Shown here: piece by piece, positions 16,602 to 25,216 of the stretch | Numbering within the stretch: the stretch's first letter is position 1 | Layout: the number at the start of each line of letters is the position of its first letter | Source of the DNA: Thiohalorhabdus denitrificans | GTDB lineage: Bacteria; Pseudomonadota; Gammaproteobacteria; Thiohalorhabdales; Thiohalorhabdaceae | Direction: 5' to 3' | Assembly: GCF_001399755.1 (NCBI RefSeq) | Contig: NZ_LJCP01000010.1 | Location: forward strand, 496,001 to 560,000 | DNA length: 64,000 nt | The notes under the pieces: generated by a model | Database searches by the model: none | Told to the model about the DNA's origin: nothing | What the model saw: only the letters and a program-made list of their open reading frames with translations | Program-made: the position numbers and the translations under genes

Positions 16602-16876
16602 GCAGGCGGAGCCAGGGGGGAGCGCCAGGAGGCGGCCCGATCGTAGGCGGCCATGGCAATGACCGCGGTGTTCAGGCCCTGGATAAAGGCGGTGACGGAT
16701 TCGCCGCCGTGCATGGCCGCGGCGAGCAGTCCGTAGACCCCGCGCGCCATCTCGAAGAACGCCATGCCCCCCATGGCCACCGCGGCGAACAGGAAGAAGG
16801 CGGAGAATCCCGCCACCGCGAAGGCACGCAGGGACTCCGAGCGGGCGAGAGGGCCGGGCAAAAGGAAACTCCACAT
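16592..16876 (-). CDS. Small two-helix membrane protein, unknown
   Basis: 94 residues, start ATG 16876 with GGAGG seven bases upstream. A hydrophobic span at about 19-42 (FAVAGFSAFFLFAAVAMGGMAFF) and a second weaker one at about 47-75 suggest an inner-membrane protein with both ends likely inside. No catalytic motif is seen. The last 10 bases overlap the 3' end of lexA on the other strand. Function unknown; linkage to lexA may be only positional. Confidence 0.6.
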   Translation of the reverse strand: MWSFLLPGPLARSESLRAFAVAGFSAFFLFAAVAMGGMAFFEMARGVYGLLAAAMHGGESVTAFIQGLNTAVIAMAAYDRAASWRSPLAPPAQK

Positions 16877-17157
16877 CGTAAGTCCTCCAATGGCATGGGT
16901 AGGACGTCTTGGCGGCCCTTGATTGCAAGGAGCGCGCCAGTTCCGATTCCCGTTTTGGGGCCGGGGGTTACCTTTTCCGCCCCGCAAGTTTCGTCTCCTT
17001 TTCCCGACGCTCGCCCTGCCCGGTTCTGTCCGGCCGCCTCCCCCGGGCCCGTTTCCCCATTCCCGGCCGCCACATACAGGGTTTTCCCTGATGTCTTCCT
17101 GCAGCGACATCCTGAGGCCTCGGGAGCGCCCCTCTTTTCAGGGGGCACGGGCATTCC

Positions 17158-17173
17158 CTACCCGACGGGGTAG
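17158..17173. promoter_or_regulatory. Inverted repeat upstream of moaA
   Basis: CTACCC GACG GGGTAG is a perfect 6-base inverted repeat with a 4-base spacer. It ends one base before a -35-like TTGACG (17175-17180), 120 bases before the moaA start. TACCC half-sites recall LuxR/NarL-type regulators, but the spacing differs from the NarL 7-2-7 arrangement. The regulator is unknown. Confidence 0.35.
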
Positions 17174-17292
17174 TTTGACGCCGATGCCCGCCTGCACTAG
17201 GGTTAAAATCGTCTGAAATGGCTGAGAATGTCCCTCGGGTATTCGGCCGCCGCCCCTTTCGGACTTCGCCCCTGCAACGGAACCCGACCGCC

Positions 17293-18300
17293 ATGACCAC
17301 CCGCGACGCCCTCCATCGCCCGCTTCGGGACCTGCGCATCTCCGTCACCGACCGCTGCAATTTCCGGTGCGTCTACTGCATGCCCAAGGAGATGTTCGGC
17401 TCCGATCACACCTTCCTGCCCCGGGCCGAGATCCTCTCCTTCGAGGAGATCGCGCGGCTGGCCCGGGTGTTCGCCGGCCTGGGCGTAAACAAGCTTCGCA
17501 TCACCGGTGGCGAGCCGCTGGTCCGCCACGACATGGAGGAGCTGGTGGGCATGCTCGCCGCGGTGGAGGGCATTGAGGACATCACCCTGACCACCAACGC
17601 CACCCTGCTGCCCGGCAAGGCGGAGGCCCTGCGGGACGCGGGCCTGAACCGCATCACGGTGAGCCTGGACGCCATCGACGATGCGGTGTTCCGCCGCATC
17701 AACGACGTGGGCTACCCCGTGGAGCGGGTGCTGGAGGGCATCCAGGCCGCCGCCGAGGCCGGTCTGGGGCCCGTCAAGGTGAACATGGTGGTCAAGCGCG
17801 GCATGAACGAGGACCAGATCCTCCCCATGGCCCGCCATTTCCGGGACACGGGCCACATCCTGCGCTTCATCGAATTCATGGACGTGGGCAACAGCAACGG
17901 CTGGCGCATGGACGACGTGGTCACCGCCGCCCAGATCCGCGACACCCTGGACGCGGAATGGCCCCTTGAGCCGCTGGACCCCAACTACCCCGGCGAGGTG
18001 GCCAGCCGCTACCGCTTCGCCGACGGCGCCGGCGAGGTGGGCATCATCTCCTCGGTGACCGAGCCCTTCTGCAGCACCTGCAGCCGCGTCCGGCTCTCCG
18101 CCCAGGGCGAGCTGTATACCTGCCTGTTCGGCGGGCAGGGCCACGACCTCCGCGCCCTCCTGCGCGGCGGGGCCCCGGATGGGGAGATCGGGGAGTTCCT
18201 GAAGGCCCTGTGGTCCGGCCGCGCGGACCGCTATTCCGAGCTGCGCACCGAGGAGACCGCTGCCCGGCCCAAGGTGGAAATGTCCCACATCGGCGGATAG
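17293..18300 (+). CDS. moaA: GTP 3',8-cyclase MoaA (molybdenum cofactor)
   Basis: Radical SAM enzyme for the first step of molybdopterin synthesis, acting with MoaC. The N-terminal cluster motif is CNFRCVYC (Cys 22, 26, 29); [10 protein letters not shown] follows. The C-terminal second cluster is [14 protein letters not shown] with the third Cys in LYTCLFG. The protein ends SHIGG, keeping the double-glycine tail needed for catalysis. 335 residues from ATG 17293; an in-frame ATG 25 codons upstream is less likely because the family begins close to [14 protein letters not shown]. No other moa gene is in the window. Confidence 0.95.
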   Translation: MTTRDALHRPLRDLRISVTDRCNFRCVYCMPKEMFGSDHTFLPRAEILSFEEIARLARVFAGLGVNKLRITGGEPLVRHDMEELVGMLAAVEGIEDITLTTNATLLPGKAEALRDAGLNRITVSLDAIDDAVFRRINDVGYPVERVLEGIQAAAEAGLGPVKVNMVVKRGMNEDQILPMARHFRDTGHILRFIEFMDVGNSNGWRMDDVVTAAQIRDTLDAEWPLEPLDPNYPGEVASRYRFADGAGEVGIISSVTEPFCSTCSRVRLSAQGELYTCLFGGQGHDLRALLRGGAPDGEIGEFLKALWSGRADRYSELRTEETAARPKVEMSHIGG

Positions 18301-18315
18301 GCGGTCTCCGGAGCC

Positions 18316-18933
18316 ATGTCCTACCTCCTCGACGGGCCCGAGTCCGCCCCGCTCACCCTGGCCCTCGCCCACGGCGCCGGCGCGCCCATGGACACTGCGT
18401 TCATGGACGCGGTGGCCCGCTCCCTGGGGGAGCGCGGCTGGCGGGTGGCGCGATTCGAGTTCCCCTACATGGTCCGGCGGCGGGAGGACGGCAAGAAGCG
18501 CCCTCCCGACCGCCAGCCCGTCCTCCTGGACACCTGGCGGGCGGTGATCGAGGAGCTCGGCCCCGAGAGGCTGGTAATCGGGGGCAAGTCCATGGGCGGG
18601 CGCATGGCCAGCCTGGTGGCGGACGAGGCGGGAGTGGCTGGGTTGGTATGCCTTGGCTACCCCTTCCACCCCCCCGGCAAGCCCGAGCGCACCCGCATCG
18701 ACCACCTCGGCGCCCTGGCCACCCCAGCACTCATCGTGCAGGGCACCCGGGATCCCTTCGGCAAGCCCGAGGAGGTGGCGGGCTACCCCCTGTCGCCGGC
18801 CATCCAGGTCCACTGGACCGAGGACGGCAACCACGACCTGGCGCCCCGCAAGCGCTCCGGCCGGACCGCCGAGCAGAACCTGGCCGAGGCCGTGGCGGCC
18901 GTGGATGCCTTCCTGCGAGCCCGCCTCTGTTAG
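18316..18933 (+). CDS. Alpha/beta hydrolase, KANL3/Tex30-like
   Basis: 205 residues, 15 bases after moaA and probably co-transcribed. An early LALAHGAGAPMDT gives the oxyanion loop. The nucleophile elbow is IGGKSMGGRMAS (Ser about residue 96), the acid lies in VQGTRDPFGKP and the His in EDGNHDLAPRK. This layout is that of small dienelactone-hydrolase-like proteins related to Tex30/KANL3. The substrate is unknown. Confidence 0.82.
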   Translation: MSYLLDGPESAPLTLALAHGAGAPMDTAFMDAVARSLGERGWRVARFEFPYMVRRREDGKKRPPDRQPVLLDTWRAVIEELGPERLVIGGKSMGGRMASLVADEAGVAGLVCLGYPFHPPGKPERTRIDHLGALATPALIVQGTRDPFGKPEEVAGYPLSPAIQVHWTEDGNHDLAPRKRSGRTAEQNLAEAVAAVDAFLRARLC

Positions 18934-18968
18934 GGCGCCGTATGGCCTTTCCAACCCGAAAGGAGTCC

Positions 18969-19006
18969 TGTAGGAGCGGCTACCAGCCGCGACCTGTGGT
19001 CGCTCC
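18969..19006. repeat. REP-like palindromic element
   Basis: Begins TGTAGGAGC, then the hairpin GCGGCT-ACC-AGCCGC at 18976-18990, then GACCT. An outer GGAGCG (18973-18978) pairs with CGCTCC (19001-19006). A GTAG or GTGG tetranucleotide before a short hairpin is the hallmark of gammaproteobacterial REP sequences mobilised by RAYT-type transposases. Similar copies are at 29875 and 55513. Confidence 0.6.
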
Positions 19007-19149
19007 CGCAAAGAGCTCTGCCCCAAGGCGGGGATCGGGGAGGGAATCCCCTGGGCTCCACGATGCCGAAGAACCGGGCCCCCGCCGGAGGACGCGACTG
19101 CTGCCCGCGTGGTAAGTTGTATTTTTTAACTGCCTTATAAGGAGGGGGT

Positions 19150-19539
19150 ATGTCCGCCCCGCCGGCCTCGGAGCCAACCGAGCGGAGCTACCTGGCCTAC
19201 AACGTAACCACGCTGTTCAAGCGCTGGGGGCTGGAGGATCCGCAACAGACCGCCCTGCTCGGCCTGCCGCGGCGGGAGAAGAAGCAGCTGGAGCGGTTCC
19301 GGAAGGGAGCGCCCCTACCCGAGGAGCCCGAGATCCTGGGCCGGGCCAGCGCCCTGCTGGCCATCAATCAGCGCCTGGCGGACCGCTTCCCCGCCGACGA
19401 CCCGCGGGTCTATACCTGGGTGGTGACCCCGGAGGAGGGCCTGGAGGGCCGGCGGCCCCTGGATGTGATGGTGGAGGACGGCATTCCCGGCATCCGCCGA
19501 GTCCTGGAGCACCTCGACGAGGCCCCCTCCCTCAGCTGA
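19150..19539 (+). CDS. Orphan Xre/MbcA/ParS-type antitoxin-like protein
   Basis: 129 residues. The N-terminal part (TTLFKRWGLEDPQQTALLGL) resembles the helical DNA-binding region of DUF2384/MbcA antitoxins. The C-terminal half (LLAINQRLADRFPADDPRVY, then GRRPLDVMVEDGIPGIRRVL) matches the toxin-binding domain with its typical xPLDxM motif. No RES-domain or other toxin gene is adjacent; the next gene is a convergent sugar kinase overlapping by 8 bases. An AT-rich leader (19113-19140) and GGAGGGGG before the ATG mark expression signals. It may act as a solitary regulator. Confidence 0.7.
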   Translation: MSAPPASEPTERSYLAYNVTTLFKRWGLEDPQQTALLGLPRREKKQLERFRKGAPLPEEPEILGRASALLAINQRLADRFPADDPRVYTWVVTPEEGLEGRRPLDVMVEDGIPGIRRVLEHLDEAPSLS

Positions 19540-20821
19540 CCCAGCCGGCGGCGAGACGGGCCGTCCCGCAGGCCGCCTCGCCGTGCTCCGCCTCCTCCAT
19601 GGCCACACCCAGCAGCCCGGCCCGGATCCGGGTCCAGGCGGGATTGGCGGCCCCGCCGCCCACCGTCCGCACGGAGCGCGGATGGGGCGCGCCCAGCTCG
19701 GCGAGCCGGCGGTAGCCCCGCGCCTCGATGGCGGCGATCCCCTCCAGAAGGCCCTGCAGGAATTCCGCAGGGTCCTCGGGGCGGGGCTCCAAGCGGGGCG
19801 CCAGCTCCGGGTCGTTGTCCGGAAAGCGCTCCCCGGTCTCCGGCAGGGGCAGGTAGTCTAGGCCGGTGGGCCGATCGGGACGGAGGCGGGGGGTCAGCGC
19901 CTCCAGCTCGGCGTCCGTAAAGAATTGCCGCAGCACCGCTCCGCCGCTGTTGGAGGCCCCGCCGGCCAGCCAGCGGTCGCCGAGCCGGTGGCTGTACACC
20001 CCGTGCTCCGGGGCGAAGACGGGACGCTCCGCCACCACCTTGAGGGCAAGGGTGGATCCCAGCGAGGTTACCGCCTCCCCCACCGCGCCGGCCCCAGTGG
20101 CCAGGAACCCGGCGATGCTGTCCGTGGTGCCCGCCAGGACCGGGATCCCCCTAGCGAGGCCCATGCGGGCCGCCGGATCGGCGGCCAGGCTCCCCACCCG
20201 GGTCCCCGGGGCCACCACCTCCGGGAGCAATTCCCCGGGCACGAGCTCCTGCACCCAATCGGGCCAGCCCCGGCGCACGGGGTCATAGCCCAGCTTCAGG
20301 GCGTTGTTCTCGTCGCTCACCCCGTAGTCGCCGGTGAGGCGCCCCGTCAACCAGTCGGCCGCGTGCAGGGCGTGGACGGCCGTCCCCCCCTCGCCCCGAC
20401 CGAGGCGGTGGAGGAGCTTGGCCAGGCTGCTGCTCGCCCCGTGGGCGCCGCTTTCCGCCGGCGCGGCGCGGGCGATGGCCTCCGCCTCCGCCGTGGCCCG
20501 GCGGTCGTCGTACATGATCGCCGGTCCCAGGGGTCGGCCGCCGCGGTCGGCCAGCAGCAGGGTCCCGGAGGTGGAATCCAGCGCCAGCCCCCGGACCGGC
20601 GCATCCGGCAGGCCCGCGGCCAGCCTCGCGGTGGCCTCCATCAGCGCCTCCCACCACGACTCCGGTTCCTGCTCGTGGCGGCCATCCCCGCCCACTCCCG
20701 TCGGCAGCTCCGCCACCTCCTGGCCGCGAAGCCTCCCCTGCCCGTCGAGGGCGCACACCCGGACGCCGGAGGTACCCACATCGGCGCCCAGGTACAGGGC
20801 GCGCGGTTTCCGGTTCGTCAT
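19532..20821 (-). CDS. FGGY-family carbohydrate kinase, D-ribulokinase-like
   Basis: 429 residues. The phosphate-binding YLGADVGTSGVRVCAL opens the protein; LALDSTSGTLLLAD and AIMYDDRRA resemble the cyanobacterial and plant D-ribulose kinase group more than xylulokinase. A second ATP-region GTTDSIAGFLATGAG and VGGGAANPAW close the fold. It phosphorylates a pentulose with ATP in the cytosol. The ATG at 20821 overlaps the stop of the PerM-type gene as ATGA, so the two are translated together. Substrate preference is inferred from resemblance only. Confidence 0.78.
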   Translation of the reverse strand: MTNRKPRALYLGADVGTSGVRVCALDGQGRLRGQEVAELPTGVGGDGRHEQEPESWWEALMEATARLAAGLPDAPVRGLALDSTSGTLLLADRGGRPLGPAIMYDDRRATAEAEAIARAAPAESGAHGASSSLAKLLHRLGRGEGGTAVHALHAADWLTGRLTGDYGVSDENNALKLGYDPVRRGWPDWVQELVPGELLPEVVAPGTRVGSLAADPAARMGLARGIPVLAGTTDSIAGFLATGAGAVGEAVTSLGSTLALKVVAERPVFAPEHGVYSHRLGDRWLAGGASNSGGAVLRQFFTDAELEALTPRLRPDRPTGLDYLPLPETGERFPDNDPELAPRLEPRPEDPAEFLQGLLEGIAAIEARGYRRLAELGAPHPRSVRTVGGGAANPAWTRIRAGLLGVAMEEAEHGEAACGTARLAAGWVS

Positions 20822-21885
20822 TCCTCGCCCGCCCCCTGCTGGTAAAGCCGGCTGTCCAGGTAGCGCTCGTGGGCGTGGCGCACGAACACGGCGAGGACCG
20901 CCGCCACCGGCAGCGACAGCAGCACCCCCACGAAGCCGAACAGCTGCCCCCCGGCCAGGACCGCGAAGATCACGGCCACGGGGTGCAGACCAATGCGGTC
21001 CCCCACCAGGAGGGGCTGCAGCACCACGCTCTCCAGGACCTGCCCCACCAGGAACACCGCCAGCACCCAGACCAGGTCGAGGGGGGCGCCCGTCTGCACC
21101 ATCATGGCCGCCCCCGCCAGGATCACCCCCAGGATGAAGCCCAGATAGGGGACGAAGCTCACCAGACCGGCAATCAGGCCCACCAGGAAGGCCAGGTGCA
21201 GGCCCGCGATCCAGAGGCCCACCGAGTAGACCAGGCCCAGGGCCAGCATGACCAGGAACTGCCCGCGCAGAAACCCGGCGAGCACATCGTCCGATTCCCA
21301 CACCAGTCGCGAGACCGTCTCCACCCGGGAGCGGGGCAGCAGGTCGTGGAGCCCCGCCACCAGCCGGTCCCAGTCGCGCAGCAGGTAGAAGGTCACCACC
21401 GGAATGAGGACCAGGTTGGCCGCCCAGCCCACCATGGCCATGCCCGAGCGGGACACGGTACCCGCCAGGGCGGCCGCCAGGCCTCCCGCCTCCTGCCAGT
21501 GCCTCTTGAGGGACTCCTTGAGGGCCTCCAGGGAGGCGCCGTCGGCCTCCAGGCCCAGATTCGCGGCGAGAAAGGGGAAAAGGGTGCCCTGGAGCCAGCC
21601 GAGGTAGTGGGGCAGCTGCCGGATCAGGGCCCGGATCTGATTGTCCAGCAGGGGAATCAGGAGCAGGAACAGCGCCAAAAGCGCGGCCAGCAACACCAGG
21701 AAGACCGCCCCCACCGCCGCGGTGCGGGGGATGCCCCGCGCCTCGAAGCGATCCACCAGGGGGTCGCCGAGGTAGGCCAGCAGGGCGGCCACCAGAAAGG
21801 GAGTAAGGACAGGCGCCAGCAGGTAGAGCAACCAGCCGGCTCCGGCCGCTCCCGCCAGGAGCAGCCACTTCTGGGTGTCGGTCAT
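20818..21885 (-). CDS. AI-2E family (PerM-like) membrane transporter
   Basis: 355 residues with about seven to eight hydrophobic spans, beginning KWLLLAGAAGAGWLLYLLAP and ending with LLSLPVAAVLAVF. The family signature near the end is visible as VLQPLLVGDRIGLHPVAV. Members move small molecules or sodium/protons; few have known substrates. ATG 21885 has GGAG seven bases upstream. Coupled by a 4-base overlap to the sugar kinase downstream. Confidence 0.85.
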   Translation of the reverse strand: MTDTQKWLLLAGAAGAGWLLYLLAPVLTPFLVAALLAYLGDPLVDRFEARGIPRTAAVGAVFLVLLAALLALFLLLIPLLDNQIRALIRQLPHYLGWLQGTLFPFLAANLGLEADGASLEALKESLKRHWQEAGGLAAALAGTVSRSGMAMVGWAANLVLIPVVTFYLLRDWDRLVAGLHDLLPRSRVETVSRLVWESDDVLAGFLRGQFLVMLALGLVYSVGLWIAGLHLAFLVGLIAGLVSFVPYLGFILGVILAGAAMMVQTGAPLDLVWVLAVFLVGQVLESVVLQPLLVGDRIGLHPVAVIFAVLAGGQLFGFVGVLLSLPVAAVLAVFVRHAHERYLDSRLYQQGAGEE

Positions 21886-22023
21886 CCGTGGCTCCGGGTG
21901 GTTGAACGCCGAAATGGGGGCGGCATCGTACCGCGACCTCCCCGGCGGGGGGGACCCCCGTGCGGCGCTAACCGTGCAACGGTGTTCCCGGATACCGGCT
22001 GGGCCGGACAAACCGGAGCGGGC

Positions 22024-22413
22024 TCAGAAGCAGCTTAGCACCTCGGCGCTCTCGCCCTCCCACCGGGCCTCCTCGGGGCCGGGGCGCACCTCCCAGCGCG
22101 CCGTGGTCGGTCCCGACCTGCCATCGATATAGTGGAGGGTAAGGAGGTACGCCCCGTCACCGCGCTCCGCCACCTCCCAGCGCTCGAACTCCAGCCCCAT
22201 ATAGCTTCTTTCGAAGAGCTGGGACAGGTTCTCCTCCAGGGGGCTGGTGCTCAAATCGCACTGCTTGCTGAAGTCCGTATCCAGTAGGAAATCAAAAGCC
22301 CGGGCCGCATCGGGGTTCTCGGGCTTCTCCCTGAATTCGGCGGCGGCCGCAACTTCTGAGGCCGGGAGGACGGACAGTATGAAATATGCAAGGAGGGTGG
22401 GTTCCCTGGACAT
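22024..22413 (-). CDS. Hypothetical exported protein
   Basis: 129 residues. A hydrophobic N-terminus (LLAYFILSVLPASEVAAAA) reads as a signal peptide with cleavage near residue 25. The mature part is acidic with no known motif; single cysteines occur mid-chain (KQCDLS) and at the end (VLSCF), possibly a disulfide. Base use is slightly less GC-rich than neighbours. Divergent from the Nudix gene at 22517. Confidence 0.6.
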   Translation of the reverse strand: MSREPTLLAYFILSVLPASEVAAAAEFREKPENPDAARAFDFLLDTDFSKQCDLSTSPLEENLSQLFERSYMGLEFERWEVAERGDGAYLLTLHYIDGRSGPTTARWEVRPGPEEARWEGESAEVLSCF

Positions 22414-22516
22414 GGCTCATCTCCACAACCCCCCCTTCGTATGTTTACGGGCCGCCCCTATTCCGGTTCGGGGAATTCCGGGGCACACCCGCCCTTTCCC
22501 GCACTATAGGCAGGAA

Positions 22517-23017
22517 ATGAACCGAAAAACAACGTCGGCGCGAAAAGAAGATCCCGTGCCCCGACCGGGGGTGCTGGCGGTGGTCTGGAAGGAGGATCGG
22601 GTCCTGCTCGTGCAGCGCCGGGATCCTCCCCAGCCCGGATACTGGGGATTTCCCGGCGGCCGCCTGGAATGGGGCGAGACGATCCTGGAGGCGGCGCGCC
22701 GGGAGCTCCGGGAGGAGACGGGGGTGGATGCCCTGCCCCGGGAGGCCTTCGGGGCCGTGGATGTCCACGACCGCGACGAGGCGGGGAACCTGCGCTACCA
22801 TTACGCATTGATCGCGGTCCGTCTGGACTACCGGGAGGGGATCCCCCGGGCCGGGGACGACGCCCTGGCGGCGGACTGGTTCGCTCCCCGTGCGCTTCCG
22901 GAGCCCCTTTCGCCGGGAGTGGGGGAGCTGTTGCGGCGCAGCCGGGAACTCCGCCGACCCGCGGCGGACCAGGCGGCCATGGACCCTGCGCACCACCCCG
23001 ACCGCGACGGAGAATGA
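22517..23017 (+). CDS. Nudix hydrolase, ADP-ribose pyrophosphatase/MutT type
   Basis: 166 residues. The Nudix box GGRLEWGETILEAARRELRE plus ETGV is complete, preceded by RPGVLAVVWKEDRVLLVQR and PGYWGFPG. Acts on nucleoside diphosphate derivatives; the exact substrate is unknown. The ATG at 22517 has only AGGAA very close to it; a GTG 13 codons later is an alternative. Its stop overlaps the next small gene as ATGA. Confidence 0.87.
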   Translation: MNRKTTSARKEDPVPRPGVLAVVWKEDRVLLVQRRDPPQPGYWGFPGGRLEWGETILEAARRELREETGVDALPREAFGAVDVHDRDEAGNLRYHYALIAVRLDYREGIPRAGDDALAADWFAPRALPEPLSPGVGELLRRSRELRRPAADQAAMDPAHHPDRDGE

Positions 23018-23226
23018 GGATGGCGACCCTGAACGAGCTGGACGAGGTGCTGCGGGAGACGGTGGAGCGGCTTGCCGCCCTCGGGGAGGGTGACTCCGAG
23101 ATCACGGACCGTTACCGGAACAAGGCGCTGGCCCAGGTGAGCACCCTGCGCACCAACCTCGCCCTGGAGGCCGGCAGCCGCACCCGCCCGCCCGGAAGCG
23201 GCCGCTCCGGGGACCCGTCCTCCTGA
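23014..23226 (+). CDS. Small hypothetical protein (70 residues)
   Basis: Begins at the ATG overlapping the Nudix stop (ATGA) and encodes a helical, charged protein (TLNELDEVLRETVERLAALG) with a proline/arginine-rich tail. No family recognised. The overlap and codon bias support a real gene. It lies between Nudix and the glycosidase in the same direction. Confidence 0.55.
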   Translation: MRMATLNELDEVLRETVERLAALGEGDSEITDRYRNKALAQVSTLRTNLALEAGSRTRPPGSGRSGDPSS

Positions 23227-23244
23227 CGGGGGAGGCCCAACCCC

Positions 23245-24441
23245 ATGCCCTCGCTTCCCGCCAGCCCCCGGCCGGCCCCTCGCCCCCGGAAGCCCTCCGG
23301 TAGCGGCTTGGCGGCCCTGGTCCTAGGGCTGGGGGCCGCCCTTTCTTCCGCCGCGGCGCCGGCGGGAGCGCAACCGGCCGGCCCAAGCCTGGATGTCCGC
23401 ATCGGCCAGATGCTCATGGTGGGATTCCGCGGCACGCTACCGGGGCCGGAGCACCCCATCCTGGAGGATATCCGCCAACGGCACATCGGCGGGGTGATCC
23501 TGTTCGACCGGGACGTGGCCTCGGGCTCGGAACGGCGCAATGTGCGCAGTCCCGGCCAGGTGCGGCGGCTCACCGCCCGGCTCCAAGAGGCCGCCGACCG
23601 CCCCCTGCTGATCGCCGTGGACCAGGAAGGCGGCCGGGTGAGCCGCCTGCCCCCGGAGCGCGGCTTCACGGCGGCCCCCTCCCCCGCCGAGCTAGCCGCC
23701 GCCGGGACGGAGGCGACCCGGCGGGCCGCCCGGGAGACGGCGGGGCAGCTGCACCGTCTGGGGCTGAACCTCAACCTAGTGCCGGTGCTGGACCTGGCGC
23801 GCAACCCGGACAGCCCCGTCATCGCCGGCCTGGGGCGCAGCTTCGGGGCGGAGCCCGGCCCGGTATCCCGCCACGCCGCCACGGTGGTCCGCGCTCACCG
23901 GGGCGCCGGCGTACTGACCTCGGTCAAGCATTTCCCCGGCCACGGCAGCGCCCGAGGCGATACCCACCGGGGGTTGGTGGACATCACGCAGACCTGGGCC
24001 CAGGCGGAGCTGACCCCCTACCGCCGGCTGCTCGCCCGGGGGCTGGTGGACACGGTCATGGTGGGCCACCTCATGCACCGCGGGCTCGACCCGGATTGGC
24101 CGGCCTCCCTGTCGCGCCGGATCATCCACGGCCTGCTCCGGGAAGAGCTGGGCTTCGAGGGGGTGGTCATCCTCGACGACCTGCAGATGGGGGCGATCCG
24201 GGAGCATCACGACCTGCGCACCGTGGTCCGCCGGGCCCTGGAAGCGGACGCTGACATCCTGCTGTTCGGCAACAACCTGATCTACGAGCCGGATATCGCT
24301 GGGCGGGTCCACGGCATCATCCGGGACCTGGTCCGCACGGGGCGGGTCAGTGAGGAGCGCATCGACCGCTCCTATCGGCGCATCCGGGCTCTCAAGGAGC
24401 GCCTGGGCACCATCCACCCGAGCCGGGAAAAGGAGGGCTGA
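23245..24441 (+). CDS. Glycoside hydrolase family 3, NagZ-like, with signal peptide
   Basis: 398 residues. The family motif KHFPGHGSARGDTH (acid/base His loop) and the nucleophile region VVILDDLQMGAI are both present, as in beta-N-acetylhexosaminidase NagZ. Early ILFDRDV and LLIAVDQEGGRVSRL also match. Unlike cytosolic NagZ (about 340 residues) it has an N-terminal Arg-rich then hydrophobic leader (GLAALVLGLGAALSSAAAPA), implying export to the periplasm. It would cleave N-acetylglucosaminides, likely from murein fragments. The next gene starts directly after its stop. Confidence 0.88.
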   Translation: MPSLPASPRPAPRPRKPSGSGLAALVLGLGAALSSAAAPAGAQPAGPSLDVRIGQMLMVGFRGTLPGPEHPILEDIRQRHIGGVILFDRDVASGSERRNVRSPGQVRRLTARLQEAADRPLLIAVDQEGGRVSRLPPERGFTAAPSPAELAAAGTEATRRAARETAGQLHRLGLNLNLVPVLDLARNPDSPVIAGLGRSFGAEPGPVSRHAATVVRAHRGAGVLTSVKHFPGHGSARGDTHRGLVDITQTWAQAELTPYRRLLARGLVDTVMVGHLMHRGLDPDWPASLSRRIIHGLLREELGFEGVVILDDLQMGAIREHHDLRTVVRRALEADADILLFGNNLIYEPDIAGRVHGIIRDLVRTGRVSEERIDRSYRRIRALKERLGTIHPSREKEG

Positions 24442-24930
24442 ATGCGAGGCATCCTGGGAGCGGTCTGCCTGACGGTCTGCCTGCTGGCCCACGCGGCCGC
24501 CGCCGGCGGTGAAGGGGCCGGCGATAGGGTGGAGGTCACCGTGGCCGGAGAGCGTTTGGAGGCGGAGATCGCCGCCACCCCCGGGGACCGGCGCCGGGGC
24601 CTCATGGGGCGCAGCCGCCTGGCGGCGGACCGGGGCATGCTCTTCGTGTGGCCGGAGGCGGACCACCGCGCCTTCTGGATGAAGAACACCCCCCTCCCCC
24701 TGTCCATTGCCTTCCTCGGCGACGGGGGCCGCGTCCTCAACATCGAGCGGATGGCCCCCCTGCGCGAGGACATCCACTACCGCTCCCGCGGGCCCGCCCG
24801 GCTGGCCCTGGAGGCCAATCAGGGCTGGTTCGAGGAGCGGGGTATCGAGCGGGGAGACCGCATCCGGCTGCGCATCCCGGCGGACCTCCTACCCTGGCGC
24901 GAAGACGCCCTGGTGATGGGGCGCCCCTGA
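24442..24930 (+). CDS. DUF192 family exported protein
   Basis: 162 residues, ATG immediately after the preceding TGA. A signal peptide (LGAVCLTVCLLAHAAAAGG) leads to the DUF192 core: RRRGLMGRSRLAADRGMLFV and FWMKNTPLPLSIAFL are the diagnostic blocks. The role of the family is not settled. Likely co-transcribed with the glycosidase gene. Confidence 0.87.
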   Translation: MRGILGAVCLTVCLLAHAAAAGGEGAGDRVEVTVAGERLEAEIAATPGDRRRGLMGRSRLAADRGMLFVWPEADHRAFWMKNTPLPLSIAFLGDGGRVLNIERMAPLREDIHYRSRGPARLALEANQGWFEERGIERGDRIRLRIPADLLPWREDALVMGRP

Positions 24931-24937
24931 GGCCTCC

Positions 24938-25216
24938 CTAGCCTTCCTCTTGCTGGTCGCCGGGCGGCTCCTCCTCGGTCAGGGCCAGCAGCGCCGCCTC
25001 CACCCGCTCGAGGCAGTCCGTTTCCCCGCCGAGCATGCCCTCGCCCTCGGCGGTCTCCAGCCCGCGGCCGTCGTATTCCCAGCGGCGCAGGAGCTCCACC
25101 TTCTCGGCGCGGTCCAGGGCGGGATGGTCCCGGATTTCCTCCGGCGTGGCGAATACCGCCAGGGGATCCCTCCGGGCCTTCTCCAGATCCGGCCTCGCAT
25201 CGCCTGCCACGGCCAT
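24938..25216 (-). CDS. Hypothetical cytosolic protein
   Basis: 92 residues, acidic and helical with DPLAVFATPEEIRDHPALDR and EKVELLRRWEYDGRGLETAE. I have seen this pattern in uncharacterised proteobacterial proteins but cannot name a function. No signal peptide or membrane span. Convergent with the DUF192 gene, 7 bases between stops. Confidence 0.65.
   Translation of the reverse strand: MAVAGDARPDLEKARRDPLAVFATPEEIRDHPALDRAEKVELLRRWEYDGRGLETAEGEGMLGGETDCLERVEAALLALTEEEPPGDQQEEG

Noticed and set aside
19135-19140. TTATAA as a -10 for the antitoxin-like gene
   Set aside because: It lies directly before the ribosome site and 10 bases before the start codon, leaving no room for a leader.
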